64,000 bases of DNA from Roseivirga pacifica. Lineage in GTDB: Bacteria > Bacteroidota > Bacteroidia > Cytophagales > Cyclobacteriaceae. The translations under genes and the position numbers were made by a program. Where the stretch lies: the NCBI RefSeq assembly GCF_900111145.1, contig NZ_FOIR01000002.1, positions 558,001 through 622,000 on the forward strand. The letters are read 5' to 3'. Below are positions 25,384 through 34,469 of the stretch, piece after piece. Each line of letters starts with the position of its first letter. Positions within the stretch are counted from its first letter, which is position 1. A model generated the notes under the pieces. It did no database searches. It was not told the origin of the DNA and was given only the letters and a program-made list of their open reading frames with translations.

Positions 25384-26286
25384 TTGGAGAATACCTCTGC
25401 CTTTGAGCATCAAGCAATGGCTACTTATTTTAAGTTGACCATTTATAACGAAACGGCCGAATACGCGGAGAATGCCGCTCAGCAGGCTTTTAATCTAATT
25501 GATGAGTTGGAAGATAAGCTGAGCCGATTTAGGCCAGACAGTGATATTTCGCGGATTAACAAACTAAAAAAAGACGAGCACTTACCAATTGACTTCGAAA
25601 CTTGGGAAGCGCTTAAAATAGCCATTGCCTGCCATACCGAAAGTCATGGTACTTTTGATGTTGGTGTAGCCGAACACATGAAGATTTTCCGAGCTGGCAA
25701 AGAAGGTATTCTCAATGAATACGAAACCCACAAAGCCTTGGAAAAAGCCCAAGCCATGAAAAAACAGGCCAGCATTTATGTGGATCCTGAGCAGCCTAGG
25801 GTCTACTGTGTTAACCCTGGCATGTATTTCGACTTGGGAGGAATTGGCAAGGGCTATGCGCTGGACAAGGTGGATGAGTTAATGCAAGAGCTGGAAATCA
25901 AGACCTTTACCTTTAGTGCGGGAGACAGCACTTTGATGATCAAAAACGATGTAAGTGTAAAGCCTTACTTCACTTATCAAATCACCGCCAAGTTAGACAA
26001 GCACCGCCTCGACTTGGGTAACATAAGCGTGAGCGCCAGTGGCACTTTTCATCAAGGCAGCCATATATTCGACCCCCGCACGGGACAAAATGATTTTAAG
26101 CCAAACTTTGAGCGCGTATGGGTAGCAGCAAAGAATGCCACCTACTCAGATGCCTTTTCAACAGCCTGCTTCATTCTATCATTACCAGAAATTGAGGAAA
26201 TAGTGCAAACGAATGAACAAATCGAATGGGTGGCCTATGCAATCGATGGAAAACTGACCATTCTTAGGAAAAATCAACTATCTTAA
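25384..26286 (+). CDS. apbE: FAD:protein FMN transferase (ApbE)
   Basis: A 300-aa flavin transferase that attaches FMN covalently to threonine in target proteins (for example Nqr or Rnf subunits). H-Q-A-M-A-T-Y-F near the start, S-R-F-R-P-D-S-D-I-S-R-I-N, D-L-G-G-I-G-K-G-Y-A (about 156-165), S-A-S-G-T-F and H-I-F-D-P-R-T-G, then Y-S-D-A-F-S-T-A are the successive ApbE motifs. There is no signal or lipobox, unlike many ApbE proteins, so it may be cytoplasmic. The TTG at 25384 is chosen because the ATG at 25417 would start inside the first motif. Confidence 0.88.
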   Translation: MENTSAFEHQAMATYFKLTIYNETAEYAENAAQQAFNLIDELEDKLSRFRPDSDISRINKLKKDEHLPIDFETWEALKIAIACHTESHGTFDVGVAEHMKIFRAGKEGILNEYETHKALEKAQAMKKQASIYVDPEQPRVYCVNPGMYFDLGGIGKGYALDKVDELMQELEIKTFTFSAGDSTLMIKNDVSVKPYFTYQITAKLDKHRLDLGNISVSASGTFHQGSHIFDPRTGQNDFKPNFERVWVAAKNATYSDAFSTACFILSLPEIEEIVQTNEQIEWVAYAIDGKLTILRKNQLS

Positions 26287-26343
26287 GAGCCGGATTTTAA
26301 TCGTCCACTTATTTTTTAGAAACGCGAAAATTTTCAGATTGCT

Positions 26344-27693
26344 ATGGAAAAATCTAACAGAAGAGACTTCATTAAAAAGTCGTCACTCTTCGGTACTGGT
26401 TTACTACTGGCCAGTCCATTCAACATTACAGCTAATCCACTTAAAGCTGCCGATAAAGTAAATATTGCCATTGTAGGTTGCGGAGGCCGCGGAAGCGGCA
26501 TGATCTTTAGTAACATACCGAAGATCCCGAGTGCTAACCTTGTTGCAGTTTGCGACATAGTTGAAAGCCGTAGAGAGCGTGCAAAAGAGCGCTACAATGC
26601 TCAGTATGATGCCAATGTAAATGCATACGAGGATTTCTATGAAATGATAGAAAAAGAAAACCTTGATGCTGTAGCATTTGCAACTCCAGACTTTTGGCAC
26701 ATGCAACACTCGGTAGATGCCCTAAACGCTGGCATTCACGTGTATTGCGAAAAAGCCATGTCGAACAATATTGAAGATGCTAAGAAAATGGCCCTTGCCA
26801 TGAAGAGCACCGGCAACTTGCTTCAGATTGGCCGCCAAAGAAGATCGAACGACAGGTACCGTTTCACCCACCAAATTTTGCTTGAGCAAGAGCAAATGAT
26901 GGGACGCTTAACCCATGCCATGGGCCAATGGAACAGGTCTAAAATTCACTTGCTTCAGCCAAACAAGAATGACAATTTGGACATGAAGCAGCTTAAGAAA
27001 TATGGCTTCGATACTGTAGATCAGGTTTACAACTGGAGAAACTACAAAAAGCTAGGTGGTGGTGTAGTTTCAGATTTAGGTTCTCACCAAATCGATATCT
27101 TCAACTGGTTCTTAGGTGCTTACCCGCACACTGTTTATGCTACAGGTAACAACTCGTACTTTGGCTTTGAGCAGGCAGATACCATGGCAACCATTTTGGA
27201 GTATGATACGCCAAAAGGTCCTGCAATTGGTATTTACGAGAACGTTTCGAACTCTAGAGCAATTGGTGTTTACGAAAGATTTATTGGAGATGAAGGCTCT
27301 ATGAATATTTCAGAAAGCACTGAAAACAAAATCTTTAGAGAAGCTAGTGTTCCTGAAGAGAAGTGGAAGAAGTTTGAAGACAAAGGTTACATTGCTAACC
27401 TTGCTAACATGAAAGAGTACAAGGAAAAAGAACTTGGTGACTCTGGAATTAAGGAAACTGCTCCGCAAATCAGCTACGACATTAAGGACATGAGCGGCAT
27501 GGACAAGGTTTACAACCTACAAGCCCACACTGCTCACCTTTACAACTTTGTAGAGTCTGTTCGTGGTGAGGAAAAACTTAACTACGATGCAATCGAATCT
27601 TACAAGTCTGAGGTTTGTATCTACAAAATTCACGAGGCAATTAATGCTGGCGGTGCCCGTATTAAAATCGATCCGAAAGAATACGAGATTTAA
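26344..27693 (+). CDS. Tat-exported Gfo/Idh/MocA family oxidoreductase
   Basis: A 449-aa NAD(P)-dependent sugar-type dehydrogenase. The N-terminus carries a Tat signal (N-R-R-D-F-I-K-K, then a hydrophobic stretch to about residue 28). The Rossmann loop G-C-G-G-R-G-S-G starts near residue 45; A-T-P-D-F-W-H near 114 and Y-C-E-K-A-M near 135 replace the usual E-K-P. G-G-G-V-V-S-D-L-G-S-H-Q-I-D follows near 239. Such exported forms are common in Bacteroidota that degrade glycans. Substrate unknown. It has its own terminator. Confidence 0.92.
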   Translation: MEKSNRRDFIKKSSLFGTGLLLASPFNITANPLKAADKVNIAIVGCGGRGSGMIFSNIPKIPSANLVAVCDIVESRRERAKERYNAQYDANVNAYEDFYEMIEKENLDAVAFATPDFWHMQHSVDALNAGIHVYCEKAMSNNIEDAKKMALAMKSTGNLLQIGRQRRSNDRYRFTHQILLEQEQMMGRLTHAMGQWNRSKIHLLQPNKNDNLDMKQLKKYGFDTVDQVYNWRNYKKLGGGVVSDLGSHQIDIFNWFLGAYPHTVYATGNNSYFGFEQADTMATILEYDTPKGPAIGIYENVSNSRAIGVYERFIGDEGSMNISESTENKIFREASVPEEKWKKFEDKGYIANLANMKEYKEKELGDSGIKETAPQISYDIKDMSGMDKVYNLQAHTAHLYNFVESVRGEEKLNYDAIESYKSEVCIYKIHEAINAGGARIKIDPKEYEI

Positions 27694-27715
27694 TCTCAAT
27701 AATAACTCACCAAAA

Positions 27716-27738
27716 AGCCCCAAATGGGGCTTTTTTTA
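27716..27738 (+). terminator. Intrinsic terminator after oxidoreductase
   Basis: Stem AGCCCC / GGGGCT with loop AAAT, followed by a T7 tract. Confidence 0.93.
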
Positions 27739-27847
27739 TGCTCTATCAATACAAACCCCATCCTTCCCTCCTTTAATCAGTTTTCAATCAGGATAAATGC
27801 TATATTTAAATAGCTACTTAAAACTGGACAATACTAACCTGAATATT

Positions 27848-28396
27848 ATGATGATAAAGGCATTTCGTTTATCCCTACTGCTATTCTTCGTTACTGTTTC
27901 TTTCGAAATGAATGCTCAGAACGAAATAGTAGACTTTCCTAGAAATCGATTGGCGTTGGTTATGGGCAATGCGCACTTACCTAGCGGTGTAGATGCTAAT
28001 GGTGAAAAAGTCTGGAAAGTGCTACCTTCTTGGGGACTGGATTATGACTATCGCATTGACGAAAAATGGGCAATTGGTATTCACACCGATATGTTCATCG
28101 AAACATTCGAGGTAACCCGCGAGGTAGACAATGGCCCTGATGAGATAATAGAGCGCTCCTCTCCTTTTTCAGCCGTTTTTACAGGTTCTAGAAAGTTCGG
28201 AGAGCACTTTACTCTAATGGCAGGTTATGGCCAGGAATTCTCCAAAGAAGAAACCCTTTCGCTACTTAGAATTGGTGCCGAATATGGTTGGGAAATCGGA
28301 GAAAATTGGGAACTTGGCCTAAGCCTGATGTTCGATGACAAATTTGACACCTATACCTCCTGGACATTCGGTGTTGGAGTAAGCAAATTCTTTTAA
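27848..28396 (+). CDS. Small outer-membrane beta-barrel-like protein
   Basis: About 182 aa with a signal peptide (M-M-I-K-A-F-R-L-S-L-L-L-F-F ending M-N-A-Q), so ATG 27848 is used rather than one 17 codons upstream. The mature part alternates aromatic/hydrophobic strands with charged turns (W-G-L-D-Y-D-Y-R-I, F-T-L-M-A-G-Y-G, L-R-I-G-A-E-Y-G-W, W-T-F-G-V-G-V-S-K-F-F), the pattern of an eight-stranded barrel ending in an aromatic. Precedes the formylglycine-type enzyme by 16 bp. Function unknown. Confidence 0.7.
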   Translation: MMIKAFRLSLLLFFVTVSFEMNAQNEIVDFPRNRLALVMGNAHLPSGVDANGEKVWKVLPSWGLDYDYRIDEKWAIGIHTDMFIETFEVTREVDNGPDEIIERSSPFSAVFTGSRKFGEHFTLMAGYGQEFSKEETLSLLRIGAEYGWEIGENWELGLSLMFDDKFDTYTSWTFGVGVSKFF

Positions 28397-28412
28397 GAAA
28401 CCCCAAATTAAC

Positions 28413-29465
28413 ATGCGAAGTACCCCCTTCTATTATAAAGCATTCCTTCTTTCATTATTAATAACTGGCATTTCTTGTGCTGGCAAAAAAGAAAACAAAC
28501 AAGAACAGCCACCTACTCAAGCACCTGCCGGTATGGTTTGGGTGCCAGGCGGTAGCTATACAGTTGGCAGCCAAGATGAACATGCCAACCGAAGTGAAGG
28601 CCCAGCTTACGAGGTTAAAGTTAGTGGCTTTTGGATGGACGAAACGGAGGTCACCAATGCTCAATTCCGGAAGTTTGTTGAAGCAACTGGCTACAAAACC
28701 GTGGCAGAACGCCCAGTAGACTGGGAGGAATTGAAGAAGCAAGTGCCCCCTAGCACTCCTAAACCGGCAGATTCATTACTGCAACCCGGCTCGCTCATCT
28801 TTCACCCTTCTGAAGTAGCTAACTTGTACGATTTGTCGCAGTGGTGGGCATGGTCAATCGGTAGTGACTGGCAGCATCCATATGGGCCAGAAAGTAATAT
28901 TGATGGAAAAGACAACCATCCTGTGGTACACATAGCTTACGAAGACGCAGTGGCATATGCCAACTGGGCGGGTAAAAGGCTACCTACAGAAATTGAATGG
29001 GAAGTAGCTGCAAGAGGCGGTAAACACCAATCATTTCAATGGGGAGAAGAACTAACGCCAGAAGGAAAGTACCTGGCCAACTTTTTTCAAGGAGGCTTTC
29101 CGTATAACAACATGCCGAAAGACGGCTTTGAAAAATCTGCACCTGTAAAATCTTACCCTGCCAACGCTTATGGCTTGTACGACATGATTGGAAATGTTTG
29201 GGAGTGGACTAGCGATTGGTATCGCCCCGACACGCACGTAAGAAACAGCCAAGCACAAAACGAGAAAGCCCGAGTAAACCCAGTCGGTCCACCAAGAAGT
29301 TACGACCCTAACGACCCTATGACACCCAAGCGCGTAACTAAAGGCGGCTCGTTCCTTTGCAGCGATCAGTATTGTAGCAATTATAGACCAAGTGCGCGAA
29401 TGGCTACGGCATACGACTCAGGGCAGGAACATTTAGGGTTTAGACTTGTAAGAAGCGCTCAGTAG
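28413..29465 (+). CDS. Formylglycine-generating enzyme-type (SUMF1 family) lipoprotein
   Basis: A 350-aa exported protein with lipobox I-S-C near residue 22. The FGE-sulfatase domain spans about 38-348: M-V-W-V-P-G-G-S-Y, E-V-T-N-A-Q-F-R-K-F, A-G-K-R-L-P-T-E-I-E-W-E-V-A-A-R-G-G and the closing G-F-R-L-V-R. Both copper-binding cysteines of true formylglycine-generating enzymes are present in G-G-S-F-L-C-S-D-Q-Y-C (C316, C321); many paralogues lack them. True enzymes oxidise a cysteine of sulfatases to formylglycine. No sulfatase gene is in the window, so the client must be elsewhere or the role differs. Confidence 0.88.
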   Translation: MRSTPFYYKAFLLSLLITGISCAGKKENKQEQPPTQAPAGMVWVPGGSYTVGSQDEHANRSEGPAYEVKVSGFWMDETEVTNAQFRKFVEATGYKTVAERPVDWEELKKQVPPSTPKPADSLLQPGSLIFHPSEVANLYDLSQWWAWSIGSDWQHPYGPESNIDGKDNHPVVHIAYEDAVAYANWAGKRLPTEIEWEVAARGGKHQSFQWGEELTPEGKYLANFFQGGFPYNNMPKDGFEKSAPVKSYPANAYGLYDMIGNVWEWTSDWYRPDTHVRNSQAQNEKARVNPVGPPRSYDPNDPMTPKRVTKGGSFLCSDQYCSNYRPSARMATAYDSGQEHLGFRLVRSAQ

Positions 29466-29482
29466 ATGCAAGTACATAATGG

Positions 29483-29518
29483 AAAAAGGGTTGATTTAGT
29501 GTTAAATCAACCCTTTTT
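29483..29518. terminator. Bidirectional terminator between convergent genes
   Basis: Stem AAAAAGGGTTGATTTA / TAAATCAACCCTTTTT with loop GTGT. It serves both the FGE gene and the AraC-TPR gene; the last codons and stop of the latter lie in the right arm. Confidence 0.9.
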
Positions 29519-31565
29519 CTTTTAGATCGGTTTTTAGACGCTCGTGATTATCCCAAAACTTATCGGTTATTTTCTTCCAAAGTGCGGTTACCTCAGGATT
29601 ACCATTTAGGGCATCGGTACTCGGGTCATTATCAAACAACACTAGCCAAAACTGAAAGCTATCTTGTTCCGAAAAGGCCTTTAAATGCTCAACGGCAGGC
29701 TCAGCCTCTCCTTTATAAGCGTAATAGACGTACAGAAAAATATCTCTGTAATAGGTTTCATCTTGACTTACGTAGTCGTAATACTCCTGAATAAGCTCTT
29801 GCCCCTTTTCCTCTTCGCCCATCGCTTCATACACCATTCCAACCTTTAGAAATTCGTACTGAAACACGTCTAAGTTTCGTTCAGCAAGCTGATTTAAAAG
29901 TAGATCGTAATAATGATAAGCCGTTTCATAATCACGCATAAAGAAGCTCACCTTTCCTATCTCTTGTAGAATATCAATGCGTGCACTGTCCTTCTCCCAT
30001 TCAGTAATCAGACGGCCTCTCAACATGTCCTCATCCTTGTCTCTGGCATAAAGCATAAAGGCCTTTACGTATTGCGAGTAACCATTGTAAGCATAATAAT
30101 CAATCGATCGATTCACATAATAAATAGACTCTTCTACAAAGCCAGACTGGATCAACGCGTTGCTCAGGTGCAAGTAAATGTAACTGGTGGTAATGGAGTC
30201 ATTCTCCACTCTACTCAACTGAACTCCCTTCAGAGCATACTCCAAATACTTTTCGGTGTTGGGCGTATAGTTGGCGTACATATCCGAAAGCAGGTTAATA
30301 ACTTCAGCAGAGTTAGGCCTTAGCTCCAAAGCGCGCTCTAAATAAGGAATCACTGCATCAAAGTTGGCCTTTTCCTTTTCGCACAAAGCCATTGCGACAT
30401 GGCTTTCTGGTAACTCAGGGTCTAACGCCATGGCTTTCTGAGCCATTTCATTCATGGCTTTTACATGCTTTCTATCTGACTGAAAAAGCTCCAAATAATA
30501 ATAAGAAAAGGCCAAACTAGCGTAGGCTGCCGCAAAAGAGTCGTCAAGTCTAATGGCTCTCTCAAAGTATGGAATTGCCTCTTCTATCCTTTCCAAATTA
30601 CCAATCTGTAAAAGATTTCTTCCCTTTAGGTAATTGTCATAAGCCAACAAGTTATCTGTAGGCACTTTGATGATTTGTTTGCGCTCGGTCGGGGTGATTA
30701 TGGCCTTAATCTCATTCGCAATGTTGCTGGCTATTTCTTGCTGCAGCTTGAAAATATCTTTAGCATCTCGTTCGTATTGCGCTGCCCAAAGTTGCTGATC
30801 GGTAGCTGCTTCAATCAACTGAATGTTCAACATTATTCTATCACCAATTTTCTGGCCACTGCCCTCTACAAAGTAGTTCACATCCAGTTCATCGGCTATT
30901 TCGGGTATGGCCTTTGGCGAATCCCTGTACTGCTCAACTGATGTTCTGCTAATGACCTTGAGCGCGCCAATCTTTTGCAAGTTGATTAGTGTGGATTCCA
31001 TCAACCCATTAATGAGATAGACATTGGACTTATCGTCACTGTCGTTTTTGAATGGCAACACAGCAATCGACTTCTCTATTGAGGCATCTTCTAATCTGTC
31101 GCCCCCCATAAAAGCGAAAGCAGCCACGGCTAAAACCAGTACTACCGCCACCAAAGCACCAATGAGCTTTCGGTTTGATTGCCTCTTTTCAAGGGGCTCA
31201 GCTGTAACTGAATCTATCTCTTCCTCAACCTGTTTAGAAGCTTCACCTGGAGGGTAACCGTAAGTTTCACGGAAGCATTTCACAAAGTAAGAGACACTTG
31301 AAAAGCCAACCTGAAACGCCACTTCCGACACATTCAAGGAACCTTGGTGAAGTAGCTCCATCGCTTTGGCCAACCTTACCTCACGAATAAATTGACTAAC
31401 CGATTGCCCGGTGAGTTTTTTAATTCTTCGAAGCAAATTCGAACGACTCATTCCAATCTCTTCTGCCAGTTCGGTCACGCCAAAGCTTTCATCGGACATG
31501 CGCTGTTCAATGGTGCTTTTCAGCTGATTTAGAAAGTCGTTTTCCTTAGGCATTCCGTGGCTCAA
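29502..31565 (-). CDS. AraC-type regulator fused to membrane helix and TPR domain
   Basis: A 687-aa protein with an unusual order. An AraC/XylS DNA-binding domain comes first (about 25-108, with V-T-E-L-A-E-E-I-G-M-S-R-S-N-L-L-R-R-I-K-K and V-A-F-Q-V-G-F-S-S-V-S-Y-F), then one membrane helix (about 135-153), a TolB/adenylate-cyclase-associated N-domain (I-A-V-L-P-F-K-N-D-S near 167) and some eight to ten TPR repeats to the end. DNA binding on the inside and TPRs outside would make it a one-component transmembrane sensor, similar in logic to CadC/ToxR; the signal is unknown. It is separated by 248 bp from the divergent ankyrin lipoprotein and may regulate it. Confidence 0.85.
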   Translation of the reverse strand: MSHGMPKENDFLNQLKSTIEQRMSDESFGVTELAEEIGMSRSNLLRRIKKLTGQSVSQFIREVRLAKAMELLHQGSLNVSEVAFQVGFSSVSYFVKCFRETYGYPPGEASKQVEEEIDSVTAEPLEKRQSNRKLIGALVAVVLVLAVAAFAFMGGDRLEDASIEKSIAVLPFKNDSDDKSNVYLINGLMESTLINLQKIGALKVISRTSVEQYRDSPKAIPEIADELDVNYFVEGSGQKIGDRIMLNIQLIEAATDQQLWAAQYERDAKDIFKLQQEIASNIANEIKAIITPTERKQIIKVPTDNLLAYDNYLKGRNLLQIGNLERIEEAIPYFERAIRLDDSFAAAYASLAFSYYYLELFQSDRKHVKAMNEMAQKAMALDPELPESHVAMALCEKEKANFDAVIPYLERALELRPNSAEVINLLSDMYANYTPNTEKYLEYALKGVQLSRVENDSITTSYIYLHLSNALIQSGFVEESIYYVNRSIDYYAYNGYSQYVKAFMLYARDKDEDMLRGRLITEWEKDSARIDILQEIGKVSFFMRDYETAYHYYDLLLNQLAERNLDVFQYEFLKVGMVYEAMGEEEKGQELIQEYYDYVSQDETYYRDIFLYVYYAYKGEAEPAVEHLKAFSEQDSFQFWLVLFDNDPSTDALNGNPEVTALWKKITDKFWDNHERLKTDLKEKGLI

Positions 31566-31813
31566 TAAATTGAAGAAGTAATTATATCAAACACAAAAAA
31601 GCTAAATATTCAGGTAAGTCACAACATTGTCAAAATGCTTGTTTCTGAGCCATTGAAGCAGGGTGTGCATCATAATTTATACTAATGCGTCATAGTTTTT
31701 AGCCGCATTTCGAAACTTGATATCATCCGAACCATAGCTAATACACGGTGCATGCCCCTCTTTGCCACCTTTGTAACATCGAAACGAAGTCAAAAACACA
31801 AATCATTAAAATC

Positions 31814-32404
31814 ATGAAAAATCAAGTTATCAAATCAACCAGATTATTAGCAGCTACATTAATAATGTTAGTTGCGCTGAGCGCCTGCGGACAAAAAAAC
31901 AGCGGCACTGAAGAAGGCGGAAAAGCCGCTACTACTGCAAAAGTAAAAGCGCCAAAAATCAGTATTCACGATGCCGTAATTTCCGGTAACTCTGAAGCGC
32001 TACAGCAGCACATTGATGCCGGAACAGACCTTAATAAAAAGGATCCATTCGGTGGTTCATCTCCTTTGATCATTGCTACGGTATTTGACAAAACAGAGAT
32101 GGCGCTTACATTGATCAAGGCCGGAGCCAACCTTAACATGAAGAACAACGAAGGCTCCACAGCCTTGCACACCGCTGCATTCTTTTGTCGGTTGGATATT
32201 CTGAAAGCCCTGATTGATGCTGGAGCAGACCAAAGCATCAAAAACAATTTTAATACTACTGCTTACGAGTCGGTTGTAATTCCATTCGATCAAGTTGAGC
32301 CAGTGTATAAAATGATGGGTCAACAGTTGGCACCAATGGGCCTAACACTCGATATGGCGCGCATAGAAAAATCACGTCCTGAGGTAGCTAAAATGCTTAA
32401 GTAA
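31814..32404 (+). CDS. Ankyrin-repeat lipoprotein
   Basis: A 196-aa exported lipoprotein; ATG 31814 gives a clean signal with lipobox L-S-A-C, unlike the ATG 22 codons upstream. Three to four ankyrin repeats follow (I-S-I-H-D-A-V-I-S-G-N; G-S-S-P-L-I-I-A-T; G-S-T-A-L-H-T-A-A-F), a protein-protein interaction scaffold. It precedes the acyltransferase gene by 1 bp, suggesting an operon, and is divergent from the AraC-TPR regulator. Confidence 0.85.
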   Translation: MKNQVIKSTRLLAATLIMLVALSACGQKNSGTEEGGKAATTAKVKAPKISIHDAVISGNSEALQQHIDAGTDLNKKDPFGGSSPLIIATVFDKTEMALTLIKAGANLNMKNNEGSTALHTAAFFCRLDILKALIDAGADQSIKNNFNTTAYESVVIPFDQVEPVYKMMGQQLAPMGLTLDMARIEKSRPEVAKMLK

Positions 32405-32405
32405 G

Positions 32406-33497
32406 ATGTCGGTTAACAACAGAAGATACGACATTGATTGGTTGAGAGTAATAGCCATTTGGCTATTGCTCATCTACCACATTGCCATTGGTTTTCAACC
32501 TTGGGGTCTGCTTATCGGTTTTATTCAAAACGATCAGTCTATGCCAAGCCTTTGGGTACCCATGACGATGCTCAACGTATGGAGAATTCCACTACTATTC
32601 TTTGTGTCAGGAATGGGTGTATTCTTCGCACTAAGAAAAAGAAGCTGGAAACAACTACTAATAGAAAGGACAAAGCGCATTCTAGTACCATTCTTATTCG
32701 GAATGGTGGCCATAGTACCCATACATGTGTTGCTTATCATGAAATATTATGAACAACCGGTAAGCTATGTGGCCAATGCTGGGCACCTTTGGTTTTTGGG
32801 TAATATTTTTAGCTATGTTCTGCTATTACTCCCACTCTTCTACTTTCTTAAAAAGCACGAAGACGGAAGGCTGTCAAATGTTATTAAGAAAATCTTTGGT
32901 TCTCCCTTCGGTTTTCTAATTGCCATAGCCCTAATGGTAGCCGAAGCCCTAATTGTAAAGCCAATTCCTTTTGAACTGTATGCACAAACCTTGCATGGCT
33001 ATGTCCTCGGCTTTTTGGCCTTTTTCCTTGGTTTCTGCTTTGTTTACAGCGGTAGTTACTTTTGGGACAAGGTGCTTCATTGGCGATGGATTTTTCTAGC
33101 TGCAGGCCTAGGACTTTACCTTTACAGGTACTTTGAAAGCAACATGGTAGCACCAAACTATTTAATGGCTACTGAATCTTGTATTTGGGTGTTTAGTGCA
33201 TTTGGTTTTGCTTATAAACACTTAAATAAACCAAGCAAAGCACTTAGTTATATGAGTCAAGCGGTTTATCCGGTTTATATTGTCCATATGGCATTTTTAT
33301 ACGGAGCTTATTACCTCATTTTTCCGCTCAATTTAAGTGTTGGTCTTAAACTAGTATTAGTGATACTACTCACTACAGTGGGTTGTTTTCTTTGCTATGA
33401 ACTCATTAAAAGAATCAACTTTTTACGCCCTTTGTTTGGGCTGAAAATTGAAACTAAACAAACACATACCACCACTGAAAAGGCCTTGGGAGTTTAA
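32406..33497 (+). CDS. Membrane acyltransferase (acyltransferase_3 family)
   Basis: A 363-aa protein with about ten membrane helices. The opening R-R-Y-D-I-D-W-L-R-V-I-A-I-W-L-L-L-I-Y-H with the conserved aspartate/arginine and histidine identifies the acyltransferase_3 (OafA/OpgC-like) family, which moves acetyl or succinyl groups onto surface glycans. R-I-P-L-L-F-F-V-S-G-M-G and H-L-W-F-L follow in the usual order. The acceptor is unknown. It starts right after the ankyrin lipoprotein and ends in a strong terminator that includes its stop. Confidence 0.9.
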   Translation: MSVNNRRYDIDWLRVIAIWLLLIYHIAIGFQPWGLLIGFIQNDQSMPSLWVPMTMLNVWRIPLLFFVSGMGVFFALRKRSWKQLLIERTKRILVPFLFGMVAIVPIHVLLIMKYYEQPVSYVANAGHLWFLGNIFSYVLLLLPLFYFLKKHEDGRLSNVIKKIFGSPFGFLIAIALMVAEALIVKPIPFELYAQTLHGYVLGFLAFFLGFCFVYSGSYFWDKVLHWRWIFLAAGLGLYLYRYFESNMVAPNYLMATESCIWVFSAFGFAYKHLNKPSKALSYMSQAVYPVYIVHMAFLYGAYYLIFPLNLSVGLKLVLVILLTTVGCFLCYELIKRINFLRPLFGLKIETKQTHTTTEKALGV

Positions 33498-33510
33498 CCC
33501 AAGGTCTTTT
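33478..33510 (+). terminator. Intrinsic terminator after acyltransferase
   Basis: Stem CCTTGGG / CCCAAGG extended by A-T pairs (AAAAGG...TCTTTT); the acyltransferase stop lies in the loop. Confidence 0.85.
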
Positions 33511-33572
33511 GCTTTATTGGCTAACTGAATGCTTGGAGTAACGTATTCTTAAGTACTTTTACCAGCACAAAC

Positions 33573-34469
33573 ATGAGTCAACACCAAGAAACCATAAAGA
33601 CCTCCTACTTCAGCATATTTGGCAATTTGGGTTTGGCCATAATCAAAGCTTTAGCTGGCATATTTGGGCATTCTTACGCATTAATCGCAGATGCGATTGA
33701 ATCTACAGCCGATATATTTTCATCACTCATTGTACTACTCGGACTAAAATATGCTAAGAAACCAGCAGATGAAAATCACCCTTATGGTCATGGTAGAATT
33801 GAACCACTGGTTACATTTTTAGTCGTTGGTTTTTTGATTATCTCTGCCATAATAATTGGTTATGAGAGCATTCAGCACATTATTACACCTCATAAATCGC
33901 CAAAACCGTGGACGCTTATCGTAATTGGCGGCATCATTGTTTGGAAGGAACTCTCCTACCGACTGGTGAGCAAAAAGAGTAATGAAACTAATAGTTCTTC
34001 TCTTAAAGCCGATGCATGGCATCACCGTAGTGATGCGCTTACCTCTGGCGCAGCCTTTTTAGGCATTGGCATTGCCGTGGTATTTGGTCCCGGCTACGAA
34101 ACTGCCGATGACTGGGCCGCGCTTTTCGCTACAGGAATCATTCTTTACAACAGTTACAGAATATTTAGGCCAGCACTTGGCGAGGTAATGGATGAACACC
34201 TTTACGAAGACCTAATTGCAGAAATAAGATCAATTTCAGTAACCGTTGAAGGCATACTGGACACTGAAAAGTGCTACATCCGAAAATCAGGGATGCGCTA
34301 TTTTGTAGACTTACATGCCATTGTAAATGGCGATATCCCTGTGCGAGATGGCCACAAACTGGCGCACGACCTTAAAGACACCCTATTGGAAAAACTGCCT
34401 GAAATTGATGATGTGCTTATTCACATTGAGCCTGAAGAAATGGCTAGTTCTTCTTCAGAGGAATATTAA
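33573..34469 (+). CDS. Cation diffusion facilitator (CDF) metal exporter
   Basis: A 298-aa CDF transporter with six membrane helices and a C-terminal cytoplasmic metal-binding domain. The transport-site residues appear in A-D-A-I-E-S-T-A-D (helix 2) and D-A-W-H-H-R-S-D-A (helix 5), i.e. D-x-x-x-D and H-x-x-x-D pairs, suggesting Zn2+, Fe2+ or Mn2+ efflux. H-P-Y-G-H-G-R-I-E-P follows helix 2 as usual. Its last 26 bp overlap the solute-binding gene on the other strand. Confidence 0.93.
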   Translation: MSQHQETIKTSYFSIFGNLGLAIIKALAGIFGHSYALIADAIESTADIFSSLIVLLGLKYAKKPADENHPYGHGRIEPLVTFLVVGFLIISAIIIGYESIQHIITPHKSPKPWTLIVIGGIIVWKELSYRLVSKKSNETNSSSLKADAWHHRSDALTSGAAFLGIGIAVVFGPGYETADDWAALFATGIILYNSYRIFRPALGEVMDEHLYEDLIAEIRSISVTVEGILDTEKCYIRKSGMRYFVDLHAIVNGDIPVRDGHKLAHDLKDTLLEKLPEIDDVLIHIEPEEMASSSSEEY

